Shown here: piece by piece, positions 47,801 through 59,714 of the stretch
How the letters are laid out: the number at the start of each line of letters is the position of its first letter
How positions within the stretch are numbered: position 1 is the first letter of the stretch
Assembly: GCA_034440615.1 (NCBI GenBank)
Contig: JAOTOM010003661.1
Location: 1 to 64,000 of the forward strand
Reading direction: 5' to 3'
Source of the DNA: Ashinkailepas kermadecensis
Lineage: Eukaryota; Arthropoda; Thecostraca; Neolepadidae
DNA length: 64,000 bases
The notes under the pieces: model-generated
The model's input: the letters and a program-made list of their open reading frames with translations, nothing else
The model's database searches: none
Told to the model about the DNA's origin: nothing
Position numbers and translations under genes: made by a program

Positions 47801-49959
47801 TCGTATTTCTTCGTCTACGGATGTGTCTTAGGGCTCCAATCCATTTTTGTTAGAGGCCCAACGCATTTTCGAAACCCCTGCTCGTTTTAGGGTTTTGTTG
47901 CTTTTTCGTGCACCGATTATTTTTCTTAGTTGTCGGGGCGCTTTCAAAGATCTCGATGTGTTTACTTAGTGCCCGGTATTTTTGTTCATTTTGGGACCAT
48001 GTTGCTTTTTGCGGCCCAGCCTCTTTTCAGGCCCTTGTGCGGTCGCATGGCCCCTGTGTGCCTTGAGAGCTTCCGGTATTTTTTTTTTAATGTTTTTTTT
48101 TTAGAGTTCCCGGTATATTTATTTAGGGCTGCAACGCATGTTTCAGGGCCCTGTCGCTTTTTGCGAGACTGCGCTTTGGAGGGCCAGTTGCATTTTCGGT
48201 CCCCGTTGTGCTCTTAGGGTCCCGCTGTGTTTATTTGGGGCTTCTGGCGCACATTTGTGAGGCCCCAGTACGATTTTTGGGCTTCGGTGCGATTTTTCTG
48301 GTCCTAGCGCGACTTATCGCGCCCAGGCGCGTGGTTCTGGGGACCCAACGCCAGTTCTCTGGGCTCAACGCGATTTTTGTGGATCTCTTCTGAATTTTCT
48401 TGAACTTCCGAATCCCGGCCTGATTTTTCGAGTCCCTGGCGCCAGGTTTTTGTATCTCACCTCGATTTTCTTCGAGCTCCGGTATGTTTTTCGATGCCGT
48501 ACGCGATTTGTGAAGGCATCTGATGATATGTTCGGTGCTCCAGAACCATTTTCCTGACCCGGACTTTTTTTGGGAATCCCTCCTTATTTTGGAGGGCTCC
48601 GGCTTTATTTTTCGGATACCGATGCGACTTTGGGGGTCACACGGTGCTTATGTGGGGCCCTGGACGCCAATTGTTGGCAGCCCCGACGTGAATTTTTTAT
48701 GCCCAGACCAAATTTTGAGTACTACTGATGGGAATTGTGGGTCAGAGCGCGATATTTCGTGGGACTGGTTCGAGTTTGCGGGGCGCGTTGTACTTAGCTG
48801 TGGCCCCAACGCGATCTTGGCGGTTCCTGTTGCAGATTTTCGGGCCTCGGAGCGAGTTTTCTGGGGCCCGCCGTATTTAATTGGAGCCCCTACGCAAATT
48901 CTGGTGGACCGACGCGAATTTTTGTGGCCCCAGCGCGACTTTTGGGAGCCTCGGCTCGATTCTAGGGAGCATATCCCTCTTCGGAGGGAGGAGGCATTTG
49001 CCCCTTTGATACGCCACTGCGGCCACCGAAGGAGTTTTTTTTGTTCAGCCGATGGCACCTTTCGGAGTATAAAAGCTCTCTGGGTAATTTTTTCCGGACC
49101 TATTCTTAATTTTCCTGTGCTGGGGTCGATTCGATCGAGTCTCGATGTGAACTCTTGGACATCGAGTTCTTTTTTTAAAGGTCCTTATGTGATATTTTTG
49201 GGTCCCGGTACGATTCTTCGGTCTCCAGGTGCGATTTTTTTCGGTGCCCTGACACGTTTTTTTCCAGTGCCCAACGGGTTTGGGGGGGGGGACTTTGACA
49301 CGATTTTTTGGGGCGCAGAGTGACATTCCGGTTGATAATTGATTTTTGGGGCAGCTGCGACCTTTGGGGTCGGGGCCGCGGAAGCTCAGTTGGTAGAGCA
49401 TCGGACTCTTGATCGCAAGATTGTGGGTTCGAATCTCACAACCGACGGTATTTACCGAGTCCACCCGCGACCAATCGGTGTGAGAGGTTGGCGGCGCTAT
49501 ATAACCTAGCGGTTGAATGCGTCGTAAAAGAACCCAAGGTTCTTCTTCTTCTTCAACCTTTGGGGTCCAGGCGCGACCTTTTTGGTCCCTAATGAGATTT
49601 TCGAGGGCTGCGACGCGATTTTTTAGTCCAATGTAATCTTTTGTGTCCCGACGTCATTTTCTTGGATCCCTAGCGCGAGTTTTAGCGACCTCGACACTTT
49701 GTGGGGGTCCAATACGTTTTGGATGCTTTTGGTGTCATTGTTGGGGCCCCAGAGTGATTACCCATGTCCGGGTTGTTTTTCGTTGCCCCGGCTTCATTTG
49801 TGTCCCAATGATACTGTTGGGAAACGGTACGGCCTATCGTGCCCCTAGCGTGATTTTCATGGTCCGGGCGTGACTTTTTGGTACCCCTAGGCTCAGCGTG
49901 ATTTTCAGGGGCCCCGGCCGGATCTTTTTGGGTCCATATCTTGATTTTCAAGTACCCCG
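47801..49959. repeat. Block B': degenerate GATTTTTGGGGCCC repeats
   Basis: Continuation of the right arm: units of about 20-27 bases such as gcgcgatttttgggcc, reverse complement of block B. It is interrupted by a CAGTGGCGTATC-ended fragment on the minus strand (about 48965-49017) and by the SINE at 49372. The long frame at 48523-49323 comes from the repeats. Confidence 0.75.
49372..49555 (+). mobile_element. tRNA-Lys-like SINE with 12-bp target duplication
   Basis: The head resembles tRNA-Lys (CTT): D arm GCTC AGTTGGTA GAGC, anticodon loop CTCTTGA, T arm GTGGG TTCGAAT CTCAC. The anticodon stem is mismatched and the acceptor ends do not pair, so it is not a functional tRNA. The body (cgcgaccaatcggtgtgaga, ggttggcggcgctatataac, gcgtcgtaaaag) is shared with 25855-25920, and it ends in (TTC)n. 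ACCTTTGGGGTC is repeated exactly at 49360-49371 and 49556-49567, fitting LINE-mediated insertion. Because the host array is itself repetitive, part of that match could pre-date insertion. Confidence 0.9.
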
Positions 49960-51660
49960 GCACGACTCCTACCATTTCAGGGGCTTCTTGCAAATTATAG
50001 GCCTCCTCTCGCGTCTTAGGGGTCTCGTCTCATTTCCTGGAGCCTCTTTACCGGTTTTGGATGTCTCCTCGTGCGTCCTACCCTCCTCCATATTCAATGG
50101 TTTTCCTCTCCCGTTTTGGAGGGCCTCCTCCCACTTCCTGGTGCCCCTTTAACATGGCATGGGGCTTCCTCTCATGTTCCAGGGGCATCCTCTGCCAAAT
50201 TAGGGGCCTCCTGCCACGCCTCATGGGCCTCCTCCTTTGTCCTCGCAAAGCTTACCGTCTTGAGGGGATCTTCAATTTTGGAAACCTCGCCTCTTTCTAT
50301 ACTTGCTACCTACCACTCCCATCTTAAGGGCTTTCTCTCATTTCCTGGGAATTCCTTCCGGTCGTCGGGGCCTCATTCGGCCCTGGAGACCTCCTACTCC
50401 GTCTTGAGGGACTTCTCGAGTCCGGCAGGGACCTCCTTTTCCCTTCTAGAGGCTTTCTTTTTCAAATTAGGGGCCTCCTCTCACGTCTTGGGGGCCTCCT
50501 GTTCTGCGTTTTGATTCTATCTTTTCCCATTTTAAGGGTGGCCTCTTATCTCCTGGTGGACTCCTCTTCTCTCTCAGGTGCCTCCTCTTCCAAATTACAA
50601 GCAACCTTTCCTATCTCAGTTACCTTGTCATTTCCTGGGGACCTTCTTACACGTCTTGGAGCCTTCCTTCTCGCCTGGGAGCCATCCCTCTTATCTAATG
50701 ACCCTTCTCTCCTATTTTAGGGGCTTCCTCGTTCATCATAGGGTCTCATTTATAATCTTATATCGTCCTTTTCCGAATTAGGTGCTTCCTGCCACTTTTC
50801 TGGATCATCCTTTTCTATCTTGGTGGAACCTTACCCGTTTTGGGGACTGCTTTTGCGTCTCCGAATCCTCATCTCATATCCACTGGCTTTCTCTTCCGTC
50901 TTAGGGCATCCTCTCATTTTCTGAGGTCTCCCTTCCCGTATTGGGGCCTCCTTTGCAATCATGGGAGCCTCCTTTGCAATCCTGAGGGCCTCCTTTGCAA
51001 TCCTGGGGCCTCCTTTGCAATCCTAGGGGCCTCCTTTGCAATCCTGGGGCCTCCTTTGCAATCATGTGAGCCTCCTTCGCAATCCTGGGGGCCTCTTTTG
51101 CAATCCTGAGGGCCTCCTTTGCAATCCTGAGGGCCTCCTTTGCAATCCTGGGGGCCTCCTTTGCAACCTGGGGACTTCCTTTGAAATCATGGAGGCCTCC
51201 TTTGCAATCATGTGGGCCTCCCTTGCAATCCTGGGGCCCTCCTTTGCAATCCTGGGGGCCTCCATTGCAATCCTGGAGTCCTCCTTTGCAATCCTGGGGG
51301 TCTCCTTTGCAATCATGGGCCTCCTTTACAATCCTGGGGGCCTCCTTTGCAATCCTGAGGGCCTCCTTTGCAATCCTGGAGTCCTCCTTTGCAATCCTTG
51401 GGACCTCCTTTGCAATCATGGGGGCCTCCTTTGCAATCCTGGGGGCCTCCTTTGCAATCCTGGGGGCCTCCTTTGTAATCCTGGATGTCTCCTTTGCAAT
51501 CCTGGGGGCCCCTTTGCAATCCTGGGGGCCTCCTTTGCATTCCTGGGGGCCTCCGTGCCAATTGTTGGCACTCTTTTGATTTCTGGGGCTTCCTATCCTC
51601 TCCTAGGTGACTCCTTCTTCAAATTAGGGTCCTCCTCTCACGTCTTGGAGGCCTCCTCGC
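49960..51660. repeat. Block D': 21-bp array (GGCCTCCTTTGCAATCCTGGG)
   Basis: The core at 50940-51560 has about 29 well-matched 21-bp units; flanks are looser GGCCTCCT-N units of 25-35 bases. The reverse complement (cccaggattgcaaaggaggc) is clearly related to the 20-bp unit of block D. Frames of 225 codons (plus) and 172 codons (minus, repeating DCKGGPQ) are by-products. Confidence 0.92.
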
Positions 51661-51667
51661 ATGTTTC

Positions 51668-52201
51668 ATGTCTCATGATAGTGATAGTGATAGCAGCAAG
51701 GAGAAAGTGCTAGTTGTAGGAGACTCTCGTATGCGGCATTTAGATAGGGTATTCTGTAAGGGTCGGAGAGGTAGGAGGTGCATCACCAGGCCTGGTCCCA
51801 AGGTCAGAGACCTGGTCCCAGTGGGGGCACAGGCCACCAGTGAGAACCAGTTTGGTGCGGTTGTAGTGCAGGTAGGAGTGAATAACATAGGTCCTGCTAG
51901 GAGTGAGGAGCTGCTGCAGGACTACAGGGTCCTTCTGGCCACCCTGAAGCAAAGCAATAGCAGAGTTATTGTGACAGCTATCCTGCCTAGGGCTGGAGTC
52001 TCCCCTGAGTGGAGCTCTAGGGCACTGGCAGCCAATGCCAGGGTAGGTAGCCTCTGCAATGAGTTAGGTTTGACCTTTGTTGACAAGTGGTGCAGGTTTT
52101 ATGGCTCATGGGACCTCTATCAGAGGGATGGCCTGCACTTCTCCGAGAAGGGGGTGCAAGTGTTAAGCAAAGTATATGAACATGTCCTTCAGGGAAACTA
52201 A
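51668..52201 (+). pseudogene. CR1 ORF1, esterase (SGNH hydrolase) domain, N-terminally truncated
   Basis: 178 codons forming a compact SGNH-type esterase as found in CR1-clade ORF1 proteins: block I VVGDSRMRHLD (residues 16-26), a VVVQVGVNNIG block (about 65-75, Asn of block III) and RDGLHFSEKG (about 157-166, catalytic Asp and His). The nucleophile Ser is in GDS. Full CR1 ORF1 proteins usually have an N-terminal zinc-finger or coiled-coil part, absent here because the element is truncated at about 51665. The frame itself is intact. Its role in retrotransposition is unsettled; an RNP or lipid-linked function has been proposed for the family. Confidence 0.87.
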
Positions 52202-52204
52202 ATA

Positions 52205-55204
52205 ATGGGGTGGGGAGGGAAGAAGTGGCATTGCCATCTCAGGGATATGCCAATAGTAACAGCATAGGCAATAGAACCTCACAGTCATCAAATAGGGATA
52301 GCAGTAGATCAAGGGGGCAGAGTGGTAGATCATCCAGAGATGATAGAGCTACTCAACATGAAAAAGCCAAAGAGGGTTATGGAACTTTTGTTAAGTGTAT
52401 GATGCTTAATGCTCAGAGCATTCGATCAAAATGTGATGAGTTCAAGTGTTATGTTGCTAAGGAGAAACCAGATTTTGTTTGCATTACTGAGGCATGGGTC
52501 AGTGCGAGATATTTTGGGGATAACTTGCAGGACTATGAGATCCAGGGATACAATATGTTTTCATGCAATATGGGTCCAGCAGTGAAAGGGGGTGGTGTAA
52601 TGCTCTATATGAATAGCTTATACAGTTCTCAAAAAGTAGCAGATGGGGTAAAAAATGTGTCTGTTGAGTCCATTTGGCTTGATGTTGCTGTGGGAAAAGG
52701 CAACAGCAATAAACTGAGGATAGGAGCTTTGTATCGATCAGGAACCTTGCCATATTCTCAGCAACTGGAACTCGATAAGGTGATTTGTCAGGAAATCAGT
52801 AGAAACTTTCAGAGGAAATGCCTTATTCTTGGTGACTTTAATCTAAAAGGATATGAAAATGTTGGTGTTGGCTCCCCATCATGTAAACTGTTTAGGAAAT
52901 GCCTTGAAGAGGATTTGTTCTTACACCAGTTTGTAACAGAACCAACCAGGCAGGGCTCATTCTTGGACCTTGTCTTCTCAGATTTAAGTGATTTAGTTCA
53001 AGACTTGACTGTAGGAGAAACTCTGGGAAGAAGTGACCATAACATAGTGAGATTTCAGGTACAAATAGCAGGGACAATCAAGGATAACTTGGCAAAGATT
53101 CCAAATTTTAACAGGGCAGACTTTGACTCCATGAGAGAGGCTTTAAGTGCCATCAAATGGGAAGAATAATTTTTTTATTTAAATGCCTGTGAAATGTGGG
53201 AAAAGTTCAAATCTTACTTGAGGGAAATTCAGATTAGACATGTCCCCCAAAAGCAAAGGCGCAAAAGAAGGGTAGGAAAGCCAGCATGGCTTACACCAGA
53301 TTTGAGGAGATCAATTAAGGATAAGAAAGATGCATTTAGAGTATTTAAGGAAGCTTCAAATATCGTAAATCTAAGGTCGTATCAAAAAGCTATAAATGCT
53401 GTGAAGTAGAAAACCAGAGCAGCAAGGCGGGCAAAAGAATTGGATTTGGCTAGGAACTGTAATGGGGACAGTAAAAAGTTATTTAGTTTCTACAAGCTAA
53501 GTAACGTTTCAAGCACAATTGGTCCACTGGAAGTAAATGGGACTACATTGAGTGAGGATGGTGAGGTGGTTGAGGAGCTTAGCAAGCAGTTTAAATCAGT
53601 GTTTACAGTGGAGGATGTGACAAATTTGCCAACCGTGAACCACAGTTCAGTGACAGGTGATCAGATACACAATGTTGATTTCATTGATAGTGATGTTGTT
53701 TTCAATTATATCAGAAAAATAAAGCCAAACAAGGCAGCAGGACCTGATGGAATTTATGCTAGGGTATTGCAGGAAGCTGAAAAGGAACTGGCAATTCCAC
53801 TTAGTATAATATTTTGTAGATCAGTTTCACAAAATGAAATTCCAACAGATTGGAAAAGGGAAAATGTAGTTCCTATTTTCAATAAAGGAGAAGGAGGGAA
53901 AGTTGAAAATTATAGGCCAGTAAGCCTCACATCCCTAGTCTGCAAGGTACTCGAATCAATTATCAAGGATAGAATAGTTAGTTTTCTGGAAGGAAACAGA
54001 TTGATTCAAGATACTCAACATGGGTTTAGAAAAGGGAGATCGTGTCTCACAAATCTCTTGGACTTTTTAAATTTTGCTACAGAACAATTTGATCAGGGAA
54101 ATCAGGTTGATGTAGCATATCTTGACTTTAGTAAGGCCTTTGACAAGGTACCCCATAAACGGTTAATGATGCAGCTTCAGGTCCATGGCATTGCAGGTAG
54201 CATCCTAAAATGGATTGAGTTGTGGCTTTCAGATAGGCAGCAGAGAGTGATGCTTAATGGTACAAAGTCATCATGGCAAAGTGTTTTTAGTGGAGTCCCT
54301 CAGTGGTCGGTACTGGGGCCACTGTTGTTCATTATATTTGTGAATAGCATTGAATGTGGCCTAAGCAGTAAGGTTTTGAAATTTTTTCGGATGATTTGAA
54401 GATCTTTAGGGCAAGAACAGGACACAATGAGCAGGTTTTGCTGCAGAACGACTTAGACGAGCTTGTGAAGTGGTCTGAAAAATGGCAAATGAAGTTTAAT
54501 TTTGATAAGTGCAAAGTCATGCATGTAGGTAGGCAGCATATGAAGGCGCCATACTTGATGGATGGCCAAGTACTATCTGTGACTCAGCAGGAGAAGGACT
54601 TAGGTGTTATTTTGAACACAAAATTGGGGGCATCAGAACAGACCAAAGAAGCCAGGAAGAATGCATGGGGCGATACAGAGGAATGTGTCATACAAAAGTG
54701 AGGAGGTCATCAGGAAGCATTACTGTGCATATGTCAGGCCACATTTGGAATACTGTGTCCAAGCTTGGTCCCCTAGTTATGAGAAAGATTGTTGGCTTTT
54801 AGAGAGAGTACAAAAGAGGGCAATAAAAATGGTTAATGGTATAGGCAACCTGGCATATGAGGAAAGATTGAAGAAATTGAATATGTTTTCACTTAGATAT
54901 AGAAGGCTGAGAGGAGATCTCATGGAGGTTTTTAAATTTGTTCATGGTCAGGAACAGGGATATCTCAGGGAAATGTTTTGAATTTAACAGAAATGATGCA
55001 ATTAGAGGTCATCAACTCAAAATTAAAGTTAATCACAGCAGGACAAGGTTAAGACAGTCTTTCTTCACCAACAGGGTAGTAGAACACTGGAACCAGCTGT
55101 CAGGAACCATTGTCAGGAGCAACACACTGAACATCTTTAAAAACGGCATAGACAATCATTATAAGAATAGGGGGCTTGTTTTTCTGTATTCCACGGAGGG
55201 TTGA
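52205..55204 (+). pseudogene. CR1 ORF2: endonuclease and reverse transcriptase, two stops and three frameshifts
   Basis: An ATG at 52205 lies four bases after the ORF1 stop, but the long frame is one base off and opens near 52210. The endonuclease runs from MLNAQSIRSKCDEF (about 52405) through TEAWV, LYRSGTLP and ILGDFNLKG to GRSDHNIV (about 53035). Reverse transcriptase: NKAAGPDGIYARV, WKRENVVPIFNKG, YRPVSLTSLVCKVLE, HGFRKGRSCLTNLL, DFSKAFDKVPH and GVPQWSVLGPLLF, where Trp replaces the usual Gly of GSVLGP. Breaks: in-frame stops at 53167 and 53407, a one-base loss exactly in the FADD motif near 54385, and shifts near 54660 and 54980. The C-terminal block matches the 19999 copy almost base for base. 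The copy is dead but recently so. Confidence 0.93.
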
Positions 55205-55305
55205 TCGACAGATTTGGTGGGCAACTGGTTCAGTGTCCAAAGTGCAACCAAGAAGGGCCCTTGTGGCTCATAGTTGCACTGATCTTTTATGTCTTTATGT
55301 CTTTA

Positions 55306-55462
55306 TGTCTCGTTGGCTTCCTTGCTCACTTTATTTCCTGTGCATTTCCGGATAGGGGCCTCCTCAAATTTCAGGGGGCGGTGCCCCCCCAGTCTCACGG
55401 CAGGTGGGGGGGGGCGACTGCCCCCTATGCCCCCCCCCCCCCTCCCGGTGGCGACGCCCTTG
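55306..55462 (-). mobile_element. Block E': inverted copy of block E
   Basis: ttccttgctcactttatttc, ctgtgcatttccggatag, gggcctcctcaaatttcagg and ggtggcgacgcccttgg are the reverse complement of 42227-42375 in order. It is the outer right end of the palindrome, separated from D' by the CR1 insertion. Contains G and C homopolymers up to 14 bases. Confidence 0.85.
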
Positions 55463-56254
55463 GCATCAGGGGAAGGGTCGAACGGATTTGGAGGGTGCCA
55501 GATTATTTCAGACTCTTGCAAATTAATTCACTAATGTAGAACATCTGATATATACAATTTAAATGAATACAATGTGACATGGGCCACATATCCTGGAATT
55601 GAGTGCAACAATGACAGGGTTAAAACTTCATGGAAGCTGTTCAAGATGTTATCGAAATGTAGCATTTTCGATTTTCGTTTGGTTAAGAATACTGGAAATT
55701 GTCAGCAGATTACACAGAAGCTTTATGACTGGTTTAGAACAAGAAGTTGAATAGCCAAATGCTCCCATTTCACTCTGAGGGCAAATTGACAGGGTGCAAT
55801 GATTTGAGAATAAAGCGAAGTACACATCATAACAGAGCTTGCTTCAACGTTGTTCAAATTTGGCATTGGAAATTACTTGCATCTCCTGTAGAAACTGTGA
55901 CATGGTATCACTCATAGCAAGGTGGTGGTGTTGCTGCCCACTCTGGTGGTGTTCCTTCACAATCCCACTACCAGAGCGGTGCCACCAGTATTTTGTTTGC
56001 TCATGACGCCTAACGATAAGGAGAGAACAATTTTTGTGTGATCGAATACGGAGAACATTTTTCCTTCAAACCTGTGACATCAGAATCTAACATTGCAGTT
56101 TCGAGTGGATCTTTGGTACTTTACCACAGAGCGATTCATTGTGAAACAGCACAATTACGCCTTGAAATGGAAAACAAGAGAGGGCAATTTTGTGGAGAGG
56201 ATAATGCTATGGATGGCAAAAATCCAAGAACAGCCCGTTTCCCCGACCCCTGCC
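55463..56254. other. No gene recognised
   Basis: AT-rich sequence with no supported frame or repeat. Confidence 0.5.
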
Positions 56255-56575
56255 GTCCACTGTAGATGACTATGGCCACGAAACACACCGTCCGCTGTGG
56301 CGGACCATGGCTGAGGACTACACCGTTCACAATGGCGGACCAAGACCGTAGAGTACACATCGTCCACCGTAGCGGGCCAGGGCCGCGGAGCACACCGCCC
56401 ACTGTGGCGAACCAGAGCCGCGGAGCACACCATCCACTGTAGCTGACCAGGGTCGCGGAGTGCATCATCTACTGTGGCGGACCAGGGCCGTGAAGCACAC
56501 CGTCCACACTGGTGAACCAGGGCCGCGGCACACACCGTCCACTGTCGCAGATCAGGGCCGAGGAGCACATAATCC
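56255..56575. repeat. 36-bp degenerate array
   Basis: About nine units with consensus CCACTGTGGCGGACCAGGGC then CGCGGAGCACACCGT. The period of 36 keeps frame, giving a 12-residue periodic peptide on the minus strand (143 codons), which I treat as incidental. Confidence 0.88.
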
Positions 56576-56684
56576 AAGTTATCCAAGAAGGTGGTGGCAT
56601 CTCTTCATTGTACATGCCTTGGAAAATGGTCAATGTTTTCCCAGGAGCAAGAGCATCATATTTGATTACACCGTACCTCAGTCA

Positions 56685-59115
56685 ACACCGTAATAAAGTC
56701 ACGTTCTTACGGACGAGTAGACACCTCGGAACTGACTCTTGACCTTGGTGAGATCGACTGGGTACAGGTCACTGGGCGCATCTCAGTAACGGACAAATGG
56801 GACACCCTGCTGAAATTGCTGACACCTATTCTCGACGAGCACCTGCCCCTCAGAAACATCAAACTTAGGAACCCAACAGCACCATATGTCAGCGAAGCTA
56901 CCAAACAGCTCATGCACCGGCGAAATGTAGCTCTCCATTTGCAAGATAGAAGCACGTACAAAATACTTAACAGACAAGTTCGCTCAGCTATTAGAGCTGA
57001 CTGTAGGGACGATATTAGCAGAAAGATATCACAGAAAGGCCCATCAGCTGCGTGGCGTGCTATTAAGCCCATTATCGACACCAAAAAAGGCTCTCATAGA
57101 GTTCAACCCCAGGTCCTACCTGAGCATCTAAATCAATACTTTGTTAGTGTCGGACCTAAGGTATCAGCAGAGGTCAAACGCCAGGCTAACATGCCTGAAC
57201 ACACACCTCCCAGTTGCCGGCTATCGCGCGTCTCTACCAGCTCCTATAGAGTATCACCCATATCCCTCGAACAGCTAACCAAAATTGTCATGGATATGAG
57301 GAGCACAAGTGCTCGCGGACCCGACGGGATCTGTATTAAGGTCATCAAATTTCTGTTCTTTTTATCGGAGAAGTGCTGCTCGACATTATAAACACATGCC
57401 TGACTACAGCTGATATCCCCTCCACTTGGAAACAGTCAATAGTAACTCCCATTCACAAATCAGGAGATCCTTCGGATCCCTCTAATTTTAGGCCCATCTC
57501 ATTGGTTCCGGTTATCGCCAAAATCACAGAGAGGGTAGTGCAGAAGCAACTCTATCACTACCTGAACGCAAACCACCTAATGGCCCAAACTCAGCACGGC
57601 TTCAAACCACGCCACTCTACGGAAACCGCTCTGATCTCAGTCTCGGACAAATTACTAGCAGCAATGGACCGTTCGGAAGTAGCTCTCCTTTGCATTCTGG
57701 ACCTCAGTAAATGCTTCGACGTAATAGATCACACCAAACTGCTCACTAAACTAGAACTCCATGGAATTGATACCGACTGGTTTAAGGCTTATCTGGGAGG
57801 TCACACGCAGGCTGTTAGCATCTCAGATCAACGCGGAAACAGGCATCTCTCCTCCTTTCTTCCTAACAACATAGGTGTTTTTCAAGGCTCATCACTAGGT
57901 CCACTCATCTATTGCATCTTTTCGAACGACCTCAGTTTGCACGTCCCGGTAGCACACGTCACTCAGTTCGCAGACGATACCCAGGTCCTCATCTCCGGTC
58001 GCAAATCTGATCTCCCAAATCTGATAAATCAGATGGAGACATGTCTGAACCTATACGACTGAACCTATACGACTACTTCCTGGATAACGGTTTGAAGGTA
58101 AACCCGACCAAAACTCAGCTTCTCACGTTCGGATCGCGTCAGAATCTTCGCAATATTACCCCGATACGAGTGTGCTTTAAGGACGCTGTGATATATGAAA
58201 GTCATTCGTGTAGGAACCTTGGGGTGACATTTGATCGCCACATGTCGTGGGATTCCCATGTAGCTGTCGTGGTCCGCAAGTGCACTGGATTCCTTATGGC
58301 CCTGAACCATCTGCGTCACCATCTGCCAACCAGTACCCTCTTCACTATAGTCAATAGCCTAGTTATATCCAATATCCGCTACTGCATATCTGTTTATGGG
58401 AACGGGTCGGCAGCAAACATCCACAGACTAGACAAAATCATTAACTTCGCCACTAGAGTCGTGTCAGGTCTACGGAAATTTGATCATATTTCTGATGCCC
58501 GTAACGAGTTGGGTCTTCTCACCGCAGCTGATCTGCATCTATTTCACAGCCTTATTTGCTCCACAAGATCATTCTGACGGGTGAGCCAACGCACATTGCC
58601 GATCAAATCTCTGCAAACTCTACCCTGCGAAACCGTCATACGCGTGCAGACGACCACCTGCACCTACCAGCCATACACAGAGAGGCGGGCCGCAGGAGAT
58701 TTCTCTACTCGTCTGTCTTCCACTACAACAAACTCCCTACTGAAACAAAAACATTGAAGCTGTCTAACTTCAAGAAGCGTGTACGAGCTTATCTCCACGA
58801 GCAACACTAGTCACAAAAAAACTTACAAAATAGATTTGTGTACACCATGCACTCACATTTAGGCCATCGCTTTCATATCACTTCAATAAACTACTCGTTT
58901 ACAGCTCGTGTTGCAAGCACGGTGTGTGTAGTGCAGAGTGATATGGGTATTGTATTATGTTGGTGTATGAATGTTTGTTGCGCATGTGTTCCCACTATTG
59001 ACCACAAATCTATCCTTTCTTTGTAAATATCTGAGTTATACCCAGACTGTCCATAATAGCCACTATACGTGGAGGGCATGTATTGTGAAATAAATAAATA
59101 AATAAATAAGTAAAT
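56685..59115 (+). mobile_element. CR1/L2-like LINE, 5'-truncated, (AAAT)n tail
   Basis: Enters between endonuclease and reverse transcriptase (ELTLDLGEIDWVQV, DKWDTLLKLL, LDEHLPLRNIKLR). Reverse transcriptase: ARGPDGICIKVIK, WKQSIVTPIHKSGDPSDP, NFRPISLVPVIAKITERVV, HGFKPRHSTETALI, LDLSKCFDVIDHTKLL, GVFQGSSLGPLIY, and FADD at about 57967. Breaks: a shift near 57355, a 14-bp tandem duplication (gaacctatacgact at 58047 and 58061) that shifts frame, and a shift near 58560. The C-terminal YNKLPTETKTLKLSNFKKRV ends at 58810, and the element ends in (AAAT)n at 59091-59115. It is related to, but not the same family as, the element at 31338. Confidence 0.9.
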
Positions 59116-59714
59116 AAATTACGCACATCATGAGCTATGTTTTTGGATGGCCCTCTAGTTCTCATGCCTTTTGCGTTTCACATCATACCTTTAGATTTAC
59201 TTGCTATATTTATTATTTCGACTTAATAGTACATATCACCGTCGGCAGCCCAGCGTCCACCGGCGGTGGAGGTTCGTTCCGGAGCTTCTGATATGGGGGC
59301 GTCGGGCCGAACATCCCGTGGCGCGTCCCGGTATTTGCTACCAGCCGCGCGAGCTGCGCGGATTCCGATCACTCACCCATATACGAGGACACTCCGTGCG
59401 GGCACTATTTCCGCTGAGAGCTCAGACAAGTTAATAGATCATAAGTCCATGCCTTCCCGTGCAGGCGGGAAGCCAATCCACTGGTCCCCCGCGGCGGGAC
59501 GTAAGTGGGTCTCCCTATGGTGCACATCACCGCCAGGTGGAGGGAGCCCGAGATCTCGGCCACGTGCCCACTCAGCATCCACGGAACTGAGCGAAAATGC
59601 AAGTGCAACATAAACTGGGATAATCTCTTTTACGCACCATGTGTGTACAAATGTGTTCAATATATGATGTTAAGTTTCGAAACCTTAGCGAATTAAATGG
59701 TTCATTTACAAACC
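59116..59714. other. No gene recognised
   Basis: GC-richer in 59240-59590 with overlapping frames on both strands and no known domain. Could include the 5' region of the following LINE. Confidence 0.45.

Larger units (their letters stand above)
51665..55305 (+). mobile_element. CR1-like LINE, longest copy in the window
   Basis: Contains the end of ORF1, all of ORF2, a short 3' UTR with GGGCCCTTGTGGCTCAT, and an octamer tail (TTTATGTC)3 at its end. CR1/L2 elements characteristically end in short tandem repeats. It begins abruptly inside block D' and ends against block E', so it inserted into the right arm of the palindrome. No convincing target duplication beyond the shared ATGTCTC at both edges, which may belong to the tail. 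Confidence 0.95.

Noticed and set aside
49372..49448. Functional tRNA-Lys gene
   Set aside because: Anticodon and acceptor stems do not pair, and the head is fused to a body repeated at 25.8 kb, so it is a SINE.
50901..51713. 225-codon plus and 172-codon minus frames in block D'
   Set aside because: 21-bp period keeps frames open by arithmetic; the peptides repeat every seven residues.
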